From NCBI GenBank assembly GCA_001001705.1, contig LCOG01000009.1, forward strand, positions 1 to 33,513: a stretch of DNA of 33,513 nucleotides, read 5' to 3'. The DNA is from Parcubacteria group bacterium GW2011_GWA2_47_26. Its GTDB lineage: Bacteria; Patescibacteriota; Patescibacteriia; GWA2-47-26. Under the pieces are notes generated by a model that was not told the DNA's origin, ran no database searches, and worked only from the letters and a program-made list of their open reading frames with translations. This document shows, piece by piece, positions 1-8,501 of the stretch (positions are counted from its first letter, which is position 1; every line of letters starts with the position of its first letter). The position numbers were made by a program, and so were the translations under genes.

Positions 1-468
1 CCAAAATCGTTGCTTTGATCGTCCCATTGATTGGTTTGTACATAGGTTTTTAGCATACGCGGATTGAGAAAGTGTGTCTAGTATACGGGGTACAGTCCAA
101 CCGTCAAGGGAGCATGGGGAGGAATTAGTCTTTTCCTGCTCATTCTGATCATGGTAGCAGCTATCGGTATGCCAGTTGTCGGCCCGCCGCTACTACTGTA
201 CTACTGGCTCCTACACCAAGGCATCGGCCATGATGCGGCCAGTATCATTGCGATGATTCTGGGGTTTGGGTGTTTAGCGGCGTGATAGGGATCATGTCCG
301 CAAACAATGAGATACTCAACAGATTTCTCGGCCGCTGGTTTTAGACACATGATCCTACTGTAGTTGATCCACGCTCCTTCCGTGCGCCGGGCACGTTCAA
401 CTCCCGGCTTCTTTCTTTTTACAACAAATATCAAAATCGATCCCCCACTTTCCCTCACTAAATAACCA

Positions 469-506
469 TGGTTCAGATTCCCCACGATCGTGAGGTTTTT
501 GACCCA
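469..506. repeat. 38-bp near-palindromic repeat, copy 1
   Basis: TGGTTCAGATTCCCCACGATCGTGAGGTTTTTGACCCA; 37/38 identical to 1175-1212; hairpin centred on GATC. Confidence 0.9.
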
Positions 507-579
507 GTTAATTAGGAATGCTATACTCCACTATGATACTAAACCACTAAATCCCTTTTAAACTTTGATTGAAATAAAT

Positions 580-1152
580 ATGGCAAAACGGCAACTGCCC
601 AAACCTACATCAAAGGTACGCGCTGGATTAAGTATTGCGCGAGACTACCTGCAAGAATTGGCTGGCCAGCTTTATTGGGCTTGCTCAACCAATAATCATA
701 TTGACTATGGATTATACAAAGAAATTGAACGGCGCAAAATGCTTAAAGACAAACGGGAACAATTAAAATATCTCAAAAAGCAAAAATTGATAGAGATGGA
801 AAAAATTGGCAAACGCGTGATTGTGCGGCTGACTGAAAAAGGGTGGGGTGAGGCATTGCGGGATCGTATTAAATCCGAACGGACACGTTGTAAAAACGGT
901 TTTTGCTTTGTGCTTTTTGATGTGCCGGAAAAAGAACGTTTTGCTCGAGATACTTTGCGCGATTTTCTAAAGGAATGCGGCTTTAAAAGATTACAGCACA
1001 GTGTCTGGATGACGGACAGAGAGGTGATAGAACCCTTGTGCGAACTTCTTCAATGCCGCAAACTTGAACGCTGGATCCGCATTGTCCAAGGACATATTAT
1101 TGCCGCCTCGCCTCTTGACCGCCTGGTGATTCGCCAAAATTACCGCTCATAG
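580..1152 (+). CDS. Solitary PaaX-like protein: N-terminal winged helix plus C-terminal Cas2-like fold
   Basis: ORF 565-1152, likely start ATG 580 (MAKRQLPKP...). The C-terminal FCFVLFDVPEKERFARDTLRDFLKECGFKRLQHSVWMT is typical of Cas2-like/PaaX C-terminal domains; no cas genes nearby. Confidence 0.75.
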   Translation: MAKRQLPKPTSKVRAGLSIARDYLQELAGQLYWACSTNNHIDYGLYKEIERRKMLKDKREQLKYLKKQKLIEMEKIGKRVIVRLTEKGWGEALRDRIKSERTRCKNGFCFVLFDVPEKERFARDTLRDFLKECGFKRLQHSVWMTDREVIEPLCELLQCRKLERWIRIVQGHIIAASPLDRLVIRQNYRS

Positions 1153-1174
1153 TAGAAGGCATAATTTAGACGCT

Positions 1175-1212
1175 TGGTTCAGATTCCTCACGATCGTGAG
1201 GTTTTTGACCCA
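1175..1212. repeat. 38-bp near-palindromic repeat, copy 2; could also act as terminator for the upstream CDS
   Basis: TGGTTCAGATTCCTCACGATCGTGAGGTTTTTGACCCA; CCTCAC-GATC-GTGAGG stem followed by TTTTT, 23 bp after the stop codon. Confidence 0.9.
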
Positions 1213-1247
1213 AATGTATTTTGACAACAGGCACAAAGGCGCAACTT

Positions 1248-1526
1248 CTATGCAGGAACTTTTTCACCAATTGTCTTGAAGGTTAACTGTACGCTTGGGT
1301 TGTCCGAGGGAAGCATCCTCACACGATCACCATATTTCTCTCGAAGTACACTAATAAATTCATCTCCCCACGAAGGAGTTAAGACCAACACTTTACCAAA
1401 ATCTAACTCAACAATTTCACCCTCTTTAAGATTACGCAACACATTTGCTTGCAATGCTAAAGCGGCCTCGCGTCCGACAGGCCGTGAAAGCAAAGATTCG
1501 CCAAATTTACTGATATCAATTCGCAT
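1248..1526 (-). CDS. STAS-like domain protein (DUF4325 type)
   Basis: ISKFGESLLSRPVGREAALAL...LDFGKVLVLTPSWGDEF...RVRMLPSDNPSVQLTF resembles the DUF4325 family. Confidence 0.7.
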   Translation of the reverse strand: MRIDISKFGESLLSRPVGREAALALQANVLRNLKEGEIVELDFGKVLVLTPSWGDEFISVLREKYGDRVRMLPSDNPSVQLTFKTIGEKVPA

Positions 1527-1937
1527 ATTTCATTTGTATGTGGAGTTCGCTGTATACCCCACGTAACGGCATTTCAGCTACACCAATATACGCTTCTATA
1601 CGGCTTGGGTCAAGGGGCAATTCTGCGCTCATCCGTGCCGTGCCTGATTGTAAAAGAAACGAACCGGCTGCGCTACTATGAAGCGCATCAACTGCAAATT
1701 TGAGTCCATTTCCTCGCTTTTCCGGAGCTCGGCCTGATACTCGCTCAGTTAATGCAACTCGAAGCGCCTCGCTATCGGTATGAAGCCCCGGCCGCACTGC
1801 TTTAAGCGAAGTTAAAATACCACGGCCACGATCAACTTTGTAAAACGCCCTTGCCACACATCGCTTGTTTTACAATAAAATTCCGCGGGCGGTTCGGTTG
1901 GCGTTTGTGCGGTTGCCCATTCAAATGCGATCATAGT
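1516..1937 (-). pseudogene. Decayed histidine-kinase-like ATPase (partner of the DUF4325 protein), internally deleted and frame-disrupted
   Basis: N-part MIAFEWATAQTPTEPPAEFYCKTSDVWQGRF and C-part KVDRGRGILTSLKAVRPGLHTDSEALRVALTERVSGRAPEKRGNGLKF lie in different overlapping frames; the segment expected to carry the N-box is absent. Confidence 0.5.
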
Positions 1938-1956
1938 ATTGATATTATAGCATGTT

Positions 1957-2050
1957 GGGACTGTTGCCGAATATCCATTTTGGCCATTTCTTCCCAAATA
2001 CGGCTGCGACTCGTTGAAAATTACTCGAAATAGCTCTGCTATTCCTGCGT
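1957..2050. repeat. Left 94 bp of the TGTTGCCGAATA-type element (truncated copy)
   Basis: Appears identical over 94 bp to 29191-29284; lacks the right-hand inverted terminus. Confidence 0.9.
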
Positions 2051-2087
2051 ATTTTCTCTAACTCCCCCTTACCTTAAGGGGGAGAAA

Positions 2088-4619
2088 CTACAGTGTTTCC
2101 ATCTCTCCCCAATTTTTACCTTGCTTTATATCAACGACAATTGGAACTTTAAAAGAATGGATATTTTCCATGATAGATTTAATCTTTGGTGTAATCTCTG
2201 CCATTGCGCCCTCTTTCCCCTCAAACACCAATTCATCATGCACTTGCAACAACATCCGCACACCTGTGAACTGTGAACTGTCGACTGTGAACTGCTCGTA
2301 GAGCTTTGTCATCGCCATTTTCATGAGGTCAGCGCTAGTTCCTTGAATGGGCATATTTTGTGCCATGCGCTCGGCCGCGGCGCGCACTTGTTGCACTCCG
2401 GAATTAATCTCGGGCAAAAATCGGCGACGGCCAAAAAGCGTTTCCACATAACCGAGGATACGCGCCTTTTCTTTTAATCCTTCTAAATAATCATGCAAAG
2501 TACTGAACACTTCAAAATAGCGCTCAATAAATTGTTCGGCATCTTGCCGCGATAAACCGGTGCTTTGGGCGAGGCTTTTTGCGCCCATACCATAGACAAT
2601 GCCGAAGTTAATGGCTTTGGCATTGCGGCGCATTTCAGAAGTTATTTTATCTTCCGACTTTCCAAAAACGAGCGCAGCAGTTTTTGTATGAAAATCCTCC
2701 CCACTATTGAAAGCCTTGATCATCTGCGCGTCGCTTGAAAGCGAGGCGGCTATGCGCAGTTCAATTTGAGAATAATCCGCCGACAGCAGTTTAAACCCAC
2801 GTTCAGCAATAAAAGCTTTGCGGATTTGCCGCCCGGTCTTAGAACGAATAGGAATGTTTTGGAGATTGGGATTGGAAGAGGAAAGGCGGCCGGTCGCGGT
2901 TACGGCCTGATTAAAGGTGGTGCGGAGGCGGCCGTCTTTTTTATTAACCAAGGCGATTAGGGCATCGGTATAGGTAGATTGCAACTTCGCGAGTTCGCGG
3001 TATTCAAAAATCAAATCCACAATGGGATGACTGCCGCGCAATTTTTCAAGCTCTCCGGCAGCGGTAGAGGCGACACCGCCCTTAGCAGTTTTTTTTACTC
3101 GACCGGATACGGGCGCGAGTTTTAATTTATCAAACAGCATTTCGCGGAGCTGGGCCGGAGAGTTTATATTAAATTCTTGTCCGGAGCTCTCATGGATTTT
3201 TTTTGTCAACCGCGCGAGTTCTTTGCTAAATTCGTGAGACAGCTTTTTTAAATACGCGACATCAACTTTTATACCCCTTTCTTCCATGACAGCCAGCACT
3301 GGAATAAGCGGCATTTCAATATTCTCAAATACAAAATCAAGTTTTTCTTTTTTAAGCTCCTCGCGGAGAATGGAGACGAGTTGGTGCAAAACCGTGACCA
3401 AGTCACTTTTCGCCGTGACTTGGTCACGAAGATGTTCTTTTGTCACACTCTCAAAATCATGCGCCCTACTGCCGGGATGCAAAAGATAAGAAGCGATCAT
3501 GATGTCAAACAATTTTTCACCATTCCATTGTAAAGTTCCGTCGCGCAGGAGTTGTTTTAAATCGTGGCCGATAATAGTTCCATTTTGCCGCACATACGAT
3601 GTAGCGGCAGTCTTTAGGCTGCCATTGTCTTGTGGCGACCTCAAGGTCGCCGCTACGTTATTGCCGCCCAGCAACGAGGTTTGCTCTTTTTGCGCCAGCT
3701 CACGACCTGCGGCTACCTCTTCTTTATCCAGTCGCGCGAGCAAATTTTTAAACTCAAATTTTTCAAAAATCTCCCGTAATTTTTGAGTGTCCTGCGGCGG
3801 TATCTTGCAATCTGCAAGCGACACACTGATTGGCACATCGCGCACAAGTTGGACGAGTTTTTTGCCAAGCAAGGCGTCCTCTTTGTATGTACGTAAAAGC
3901 TCAATTGTCTTCGGCCTTACCTTTTTAATAACCTTATCGCCTGCTCTCTCGATCTCTTGGTATAGATCCTCTACATTCCCAAAATCCCTGATAAGCTCCG
4001 CGGCGGTTTTTTCTCCAATCCCCTTGACCCCCGGAATATTATCGGAAGGGTCGCCGCGCAAGGCCTTAAAATCAGTCATTTGCGCCGGAGAAAGTCCATA
4101 ACGCTCTTGCACTGCGGCTTCGTCATAAATAACCGTATCGGAAAATCCTTTGCGAAAGCTATATACTTTGGTACTTTTATCCACGAGCTGCAAAGTATCG
4201 AGGTCGCCCGTTACAATGACGGTTTCAATTGGCTGTGAGCTGTCGGCCGTGAACTCTGAACTCAATGTCGCAATCACATCATCGGCCTCCACTCCTTCTT
4301 TTTCAACCACGGGAATACCAAAAGCCTTGACTACTTGTTTTACTAAAGGTAGCTGATCGTAAAGCTCTTGAGGTTGTTTTATGCGAGTGGCCTTGTATTC
4401 TTTATACAACTCGTGCCGAAAAGTTGGCTTGGGCAAATCAAAAGTTACTGCGGCATAAGTTGGCTTTAGTTCTTTTAGAGCCTTGAGCAGGACAGTTGTA
4501 AAACCATACACCGCATTTACAATTTTCCCGTCTTTGGTGGAAAGCGAGGGCAAAGCATGAAAAGCCCGATGCACTAGGGCATTGCCGTCAATAATCATGA
4601 AACGGGGTTTGTTGTCCAT
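2088..4619 (-). CDS. polA: DNA polymerase I
   Basis: 5'-3' exonuclease motifs (MIIDGNALVHRAFHALP, GVEADDVIATL, GDPSDNIPGVKGIGEKTA) and polymerase motifs (LSADYSQIELRIAA, RRNAKAINFGIVYGMG, LLQVHDELVFE); start set at MDNKPRF. Confidence 0.95.
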   Translation of the reverse strand: MDNKPRFMIIDGNALVHRAFHALPSLSTKDGKIVNAVYGFTTVLLKALKELKPTYAAVTFDLPKPTFRHELYKEYKATRIKQPQELYDQLPLVKQVVKAFGIPVVEKEGVEADDVIATLSSEFTADSSQPIETVIVTGDLDTLQLVDKSTKVYSFRKGFSDTVIYDEAAVQERYGLSPAQMTDFKALRGDPSDNIPGVKGIGEKTAAELIRDFGNVEDLYQEIERAGDKVIKKVRPKTIELLRTYKEDALLGKKLVQLVRDVPISVSLADCKIPPQDTQKLREIFEKFEFKNLLARLDKEEVAAGRELAQKEQTSLLGGNNVAATLRSPQDNGSLKTAATSYVRQNGTIIGHDLKQLLRDGTLQWNGEKLFDIMIASYLLHPGSRAHDFESVTKEHLRDQVTAKSDLVTVLHQLVSILREELKKEKLDFVFENIEMPLIPVLAVMEERGIKVDVAYLKKLSHEFSKELARLTKKIHESSGQEFNINSPAQLREMLFDKLKLAPVSGRVKKTAKGGVASTAAGELEKLRGSHPIVDLIFEYRELAKLQSTYTDALIALVNKKDGRLRTTFNQAVTATGRLSSSNPNLQNIPIRSKTGRQIRKAFIAERGFKLLSADYSQIELRIAASLSSDAQMIKAFNSGEDFHTKTAALVFGKSEDKITSEMRRNAKAINFGIVYGMGAKSLAQSTGLSRQDAEQFIERYFEVFSTLHDYLEGLKEKARILGYVETLFGRRRFLPEINSGVQQVRAAAERMAQNMPIQGTSADLMKMAMTKLYEQFTVDSSQFTGVRMLLQVHDELVFEGKEGAMAEITPKIKSIMENIHSFKVPIVVDIKQGKNWGEMETL
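2264..2294. repeat. CTGTGAACTG tandem repeat inside polA
   Basis: ctgtgaactgtgaactgtcgactgtgaactg, encoding EQFTVDSSQFTG. Confidence 0.75.
3394..3427. repeat. Inverted repeat inside the polA coding frame
   Basis: GTGACCAAGTCAC-ttttcgcc-GTGACTTGGTCAC, perfect 13-bp arms; related copy in trxB at 32393-32435. Confidence 0.85.
3601..3656. repeat. GTAG...CTAC REP/BIME-like double-hairpin unit inside the polA coding frame
   Basis: GTAG-C-GGCAGtctttaggCTGCC-spacer-GGCGACCTCAAGGTCGCC-G-CTAC. Confidence 0.7.
4233..4262. repeat. Degenerate CTGTGAACT-type tandem repeat inside polA
   Basis: ctgtgagctgtcggccgtgaactctgaact, encoding SSEFTADSSQ; related to 2264-2294. Confidence 0.55.
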
Positions 4620-4645
4620 ATACGCTTGTCCACATAATAGCACAT

Positions 4646-4702
4646 GTAGCCGCAAGCTTCAGCTTGCATACCTTGCAACGCCTGCTAAAGACCGGCGACT
4701 AC
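4646..4702. repeat. GTAG...CTAC-bounded hairpin element upstream of polA
   Basis: GTAGCCGCAAGCTTCAGCTTGC...CCGGCGACTAC; GCAAGCT/AGCTTGC stem. Confidence 0.5.
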
Positions 4703-4727
4703 AAAACTCTTACAGCCATATTTTAAA

Positions 4728-4763
4728 TAAAAAGAACCCTCCGCAGGAGAACCCTGGGAGGGT
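4728..4763 (-). terminator. Intrinsic terminator downstream of the GC-rich CDS
   Basis: minus strand ACCCTCC...GGAGGGTTCTTTTTATTT. Confidence 0.6.
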
Positions 4764-4796
4764 GAGAAGGAAGGAGCGATGCGGAAGGAGCGAGGG

Positions 4797-5918
4797 CTAG
4801 ATCGTCGGGGTGGCGGAGGTCCAGCCCTGGCCGGACCGGAGCGGGCGGATGCCGCACAGGTTGACCGAGGTGCCGATCGCCGAGGCCGACTCCTCCGCGC
4901 TGTCGCGGATGGTCGCCTGGAACGTGATCGACCCGTCCTGGCCCAGCACCATGGTGAAGTGCGGGACGTAGCCCCGCATGTTGCCCACGATCCTGGCCAC
5001 CTTGTCGGTCGCCAGACCCGCGAAGCTCGCCTTGCGCTCGGTCTGGTCGCCCGCGACGTAGTCGCCGAGCATGTGGCGCGCGACCGCGAACCAGGCCGCC
5101 ATGTTGACACCGGTGGGGGCGCCGTGCAGCTGCGCCTGGTTGCTGCGGACCCGGTTCTCGGCGGAGATGACGATCGTGCGGTTGACGACCACGTTGCCCG
5201 AGGTCGCGATCTGCGTCTTGAGCAGGTCGATGACCGCCGGCCGGAGCTTGGCGTCCACCCCGCGCAGGGCCTTCCAGGCCTGCTCGTTGGCGAACACCGG
5301 GGTGACGTCGGTCAGCTCTCCGCGCAGTGCCGCGATGTGCGGGAACTCGATCCCGTCGCAGCAGCGCTGGATCGTCCGGAAGGCCTCGAGGGCCTGCCGG
5401 TTGATCTCGGCCTTGGTCGACGACTGCTCGCCGCCCCGGGTCTTCGCGCCGAAATCCGACGCGAACGCGTCCGACTCGACGAGCTTGCCCGCGGCGTTGA
5501 GCACCTTGTACGCCGGCCGCAGGATCGCGATCACGGTCCGGGCGTACTCGTTGAAGGGCGTGACGTCCGTCGGCGGGATCACGATCCCGGCGAGGACGTA
5601 CTCGATCGCCACGGTCAGGGCCTGGGCCTTGTTCAGGTCCAGCGCCAGGGCCTCGTCCGCGAAGTACGCGACGAGCGAGGCCAGGTCGGCCACGAACTCC
5701 TGGCCGGCGATCTCGGCCTTGGCGCCGAAGCGCTCCTGGAGGAAGCCCTTGTGGTCGGCCGGCACCGTGATCGCGCCCTGCGGCAAGTAGCCGCCGAAGG
5801 GCTTGACCCGCATGCCGTCGGGCACCCGGGCACTGGTCATGGCCTCGGTCTGCAGGGCGATGGCGACCCGCGAGAGGTCGTAGGTGCTGGGACGGGAGGG
5901 ATTGCCGTTCGTGCCCAT
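4797..5918 (-). CDS. GC-rich orphan protein (373 aa), no recognised family
   Basis: Long ORF with strongly C/G-ending codons; AGGAG 10 nt upstream of ATG 5918 (MGTNGNPSRPSTYDL...); terminator downstream. Confidence 0.75.
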   Translation of the reverse strand: MGTNGNPSRPSTYDLSRVAIALQTEAMTSARVPDGMRVKPFGGYLPQGAITVPADHKGFLQERFGAKAEIAGQEFVADLASLVAYFADEALALDLNKAQALTVAIEYVLAGIVIPPTDVTPFNEYARTVIAILRPAYKVLNAAGKLVESDAFASDFGAKTRGGEQSSTKAEINRQALEAFRTIQRCCDGIEFPHIAALRGELTDVTPVFANEQAWKALRGVDAKLRPAVIDLLKTQIATSGNVVVNRTIVISAENRVRSNQAQLHGAPTGVNMAAWFAVARHMLGDYVAGDQTERKASFAGLATDKVARIVGNMRGYVPHFTMVLGQDGSITFQATIRDSAEESASAIGTSVNLCGIRPLRSGQGWTSATPTI

Positions 5919-6139
5919 GGGTGTTTGTCTCCTGGTTGCCCTCGTCATGAGGGGCTTGAGTTGCCGCTCTTGTCCCGGAAGAAAATAGATTGCTCCTTTC
6001 TCCGTAGGGACAAACGGACTCGCGCGGGTATAGGGCGCACCCGCGGGGCGGACTGGAAAGAGCGGCTTGCCCTAACTTGAAATCTCATAAAAGATCTCAA
6101 GCCAGAGCAAATCAATTTCCCAAATTTTTCCAAACTGAA

Positions 6140-6157
6140 ATCCCGCCAGGGCGGGAT
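6140..6157. repeat. Short perfect hairpin
   Basis: ATCCCGCC-AG-GGCGGGAT. Confidence 0.6.
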
Positions 6158-6280
6158 CAAATAATCCGTATTTTGGATCCGTTTGCAAATCGTTTTTACA
6201 GATTGACTACACTCTACAAAACCTGCTAAATCTTGTCAAGCCCTCACTATCCACAAGGGTCTCTTGTGGAAAAACAAAAA

Positions 6281-6352
6281 AGGCCCGGGCGGGAATTGCA
6301 CCCGCGTATAAGAGTTTTGCAGACTCCTGCCTTACTACTTGGCTACCGGGCC
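6281..6352 (-). tRNA. tRNA-Cys (GCA)
   Basis: GGCCCGG/CCGGGCC acceptor stem, anticodon loop CTGCAAA, T-arm GCGGG-TGCAATT-CCCGC; no encoded CCA. Confidence 0.9.
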
Positions 6353-6382
6353 CGATTTTAGGGGGTTGAGTCGGGTAATACG

Positions 6383-8356
6383 CTATTTTACTAGGAACCC
6401 CACGATTAGCAACGCTACGATATTGATAATCTTAATCATGGGATTGATGGCTGGACCGGCGGTATCTTTATAGGGATCGCCAACAGTGTCGCCGGTCACC
6501 GCGGCTTTATGCGCATCTGAACCTTTGCCGCCGTGATGTCCGGCCTCAATGTATTTTTTGGCATTATCCCAAGCGGCTCCGCCGGTGGTCATGGAGATAG
6601 CCACAAAAAGTCCGGTTATAATTGAACCCATGAGCAATCCGCCTAAGGCCTTTGGCCCCAAGAGAAAACCAATAAGTATCGGGGCGACAACCGGAATGAG
6701 CGCGGGTACAATCATGCGGGCTAGAGCCGCGCGAGTGACAATGTCTACGGCGCGACTGTAATCTGGCTTGGCCGTCCCTTCCATAATACCCTTGATCTCT
6801 TTAAATTGCCGGCGGACTTCATCAACGACTGCTCCGGCGGCTTTACCAACAGCTTCCATGCCCGCAGCTCCAAACCAGTAAGGCAAGAGCCCGCCGATAA
6901 AAAGGCCGACTAGCACGCGCGGATCACCGAGCTCAAAAACTATTTGCGCGCCGCGGACGGAGAGCTCTTCGGTATAAGCGGCAAAAAGCACGAGAGCGGC
7001 GAGTCCGGCTGAAGCAATTGCGTAGGCTTTGGTTACGGCTTTGGTAGTATTGCCTACAGCATCTAGAGGATCAGTCACGTCGCGTACTTCTTTGGGCAAG
7101 CCGGCCATTTCGGCAATGCCGCCCGCATTATCGGTAATCGGACCGAAAGCATCAATCGCCACAATAATGCCGGTAAGCGAAAGCATGCTCATAGCGGCAA
7201 TGGCCACGCCGTAAATACCGGCTAACTCATAAGCCAGAAGCACCCCGGCGGCGATGGTCAACACGGGCAAAGCAGTAGAGCGCAAAGAAACGGCTAGTCC
7301 GGCGATAATATTGGTACCATGACCAGTTTCAGAAGCTCTGGCAATTCCTTGCACGGGCTTATGAGTGGTGCCGGTATAATATTCGGTAATAAGGATCATC
7401 AGAGCGGTAACGACTAAGCCAATGAGTGCGCTCAAAAATAACCTAATGGGGTTGGCTCCGACTGGCGCAATCAAGGGAGTCACAAAATAAAATGCCAGAG
7501 CCGAAAGTACTCCCGCCACTACTAAACCCTTATAAAGAGCGGCCATTATTTTCGCATCTTTTAGGCGGATAAAGAGAGTGCCCACGATTGAAGCGATGAT
7601 GGCAATGGCTCCAATAACTAGAGGAAACATAATTGCCGAGGGACCAAAAGTCAGAGCGCCTAAAAGCATGGCCGCAATAGCGGTTACGGCATAGGTCTCA
7701 AATAGGTCGGCGGCCATGCCGGCACAGTCGCCAACATTGTCGCCTACGTTATCAGCAATCACTGCCGGGTTGCGCGGATCGTCTTCGGGAATACCGGCCT
7801 CAACCTTGCCGACCAGATCCGCACCTACATCCGCGGCCTTGGTATAGATGCCGCCGCCCAAACGCGCAAACACAGAGATAAGCGAACCGCCAAATCCCAG
7901 ACCGATAAGCGCATTGACATCACGGGTCAAAAAATAATATCCGGCGACTCCGAGCAAGCCTAACCCCACTACTAACAAGCCGGTGACGGTTCCGCCTTTT
8001 ACAGCAACATCCATGGCTTGTTTTAAGCCGTGCTTGGCGGCTTCAGTAGTGCGGACGTTAGCGCGCACCGAGACGGTCATGCCAATAATACCGGCTAACG
8101 CAGAAAAAACTGCGCCCACTAAAAAACCCAGCGCGACTTTAAAGTTTAGCCCAAAACCAAGAATAAGAAACAGGAGGATCCCGATGGGAGCGACTGTTTT
8201 ATACTGTCGTATAAGGTAGGCTTTGGCACCCTCTTGAATGGCCCGAGCAATACCAATCATTTTTCCTTCGCCACCCGGCAATTTAATGATCCGAGAGGCC
8301 AGGAATAGTCCCCATAGAATCGCCAAAGCGGCCGAGGCAAAAATAAAAATAAACAT
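6383..8356 (-). CDS. hppA: Membrane-bound H+-translocating pyrophosphatase
   Basis: [80 protein letters not shown]. Confidence 0.97.
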   Translation of the reverse strand: MFIFIFASAALAILWGLFLASRIIKLPGGEGKMIGIARAIQEGAKAYLIRQYKTVAPIGILLFLILGFGLNFKVALGFLVGAVFSALAGIIGMTVSVRANVRTTEAAKHGLKQAMDVAVKGGTVTGLLVVGLGLLGVAGYYFLTRDVNALIGLGFGGSLISVFARLGGGIYTKAADVGADLVGKVEAGIPEDDPRNPAVIADNVGDNVGDCAGMAADLFETYAVTAIAAMLLGALTFGPSAIMFPLVIGAIAIIASIVGTLFIRLKDAKIMAALYKGLVVAGVLSALAFYFVTPLIAPVGANPIRLFLSALIGLVVTALMILITEYYTGTTHKPVQGIARASETGHGTNIIAGLAVSLRSTALPVLTIAAGVLLAYELAGIYGVAIAAMSMLSLTGIIVAIDAFGPITDNAGGIAEMAGLPKEVRDVTDPLDAVGNTTKAVTKAYAIASAGLAALVLFAAYTEELSVRGAQIVFELGDPRVLVGLFIGGLLPYWFGAAGMEAVGKAAGAVVDEVRRQFKEIKGIMEGTAKPDYSRAVDIVTRAALARMIVPALIPVVAPILIGFLLGPKALGGLLMGSIITGLFVAISMTTGGAAWDNAKKYIEAGHHGGKGSDAHKAAVTGDTVGDPYKDTAGPAINPMIKIINIVALLIVGFLVK

Positions 8357-8463
8357 AAATGACTTGATATTAAGACTTATTCATTGATAAACCCGTAATT
8401 AAGGTATCAGAAAAGCCGCATAAAATCAACTGACAGTATGCACAGCTTGTGGATGGCAGACCA

Positions 8464-8492
8464 TTGACAATTAGCAATTCTCATGGTAGTAT
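8464..8492 (+). promoter_or_regulatory. Candidate sigma70-type promoter for the LysM/M23 gene
   Basis: TTGACA-N17-TAGTAT, ending 9 nt before the ATG. Confidence 0.6.
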
Positions 8493-8501
8493 ACGGATTG
8501 C

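Noticed and set aside
201-485. 94-aa minus ORF and a hydrophobic + strand reading frame near 110-285
   Set aside because: No family signal. The + frame (..GISLFLLILIMVAAIGMPVVGPPLLLYYWLL..) lacks an upstream ATG and may only be a gene remnant.
469-1212. CRISPR array interpretation of the palindromic repeats near a Cas2-like protein
   Set aside because: Only two repeat copies 706 bp apart, no spacers and no other cas genes; the protein is of PaaX type.
5071-5790. 239-aa + strand ORF in the same GC-rich region
   Set aside because: Another antisense shadow ORF caused by the scarcity of stops in GC-rich DNA.
4779-6080. 433-aa + strand ORF opposite the GC-rich gene
   Set aside because: Arg/Gly/Asp-rich shadow frame (RRGRLLRAVADGRLERDRP...) of a high-GC gene; the minus-strand frame has better composition, an SD and a terminator.
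6249-6281. Hairpin CCACAAG/CTTGTGG next to tRNA-Cys as a terminator
   Set aside because: The T-tract precedes rather than follows the stem on the minus strand, and there is no T-tract on the plus strand.
4652-6352. Integrative island at the tRNA-Cys 3' end containing the GC-rich gene
   Set aside because: No duplicated tRNA 3' end and no integrase found on the distal side.
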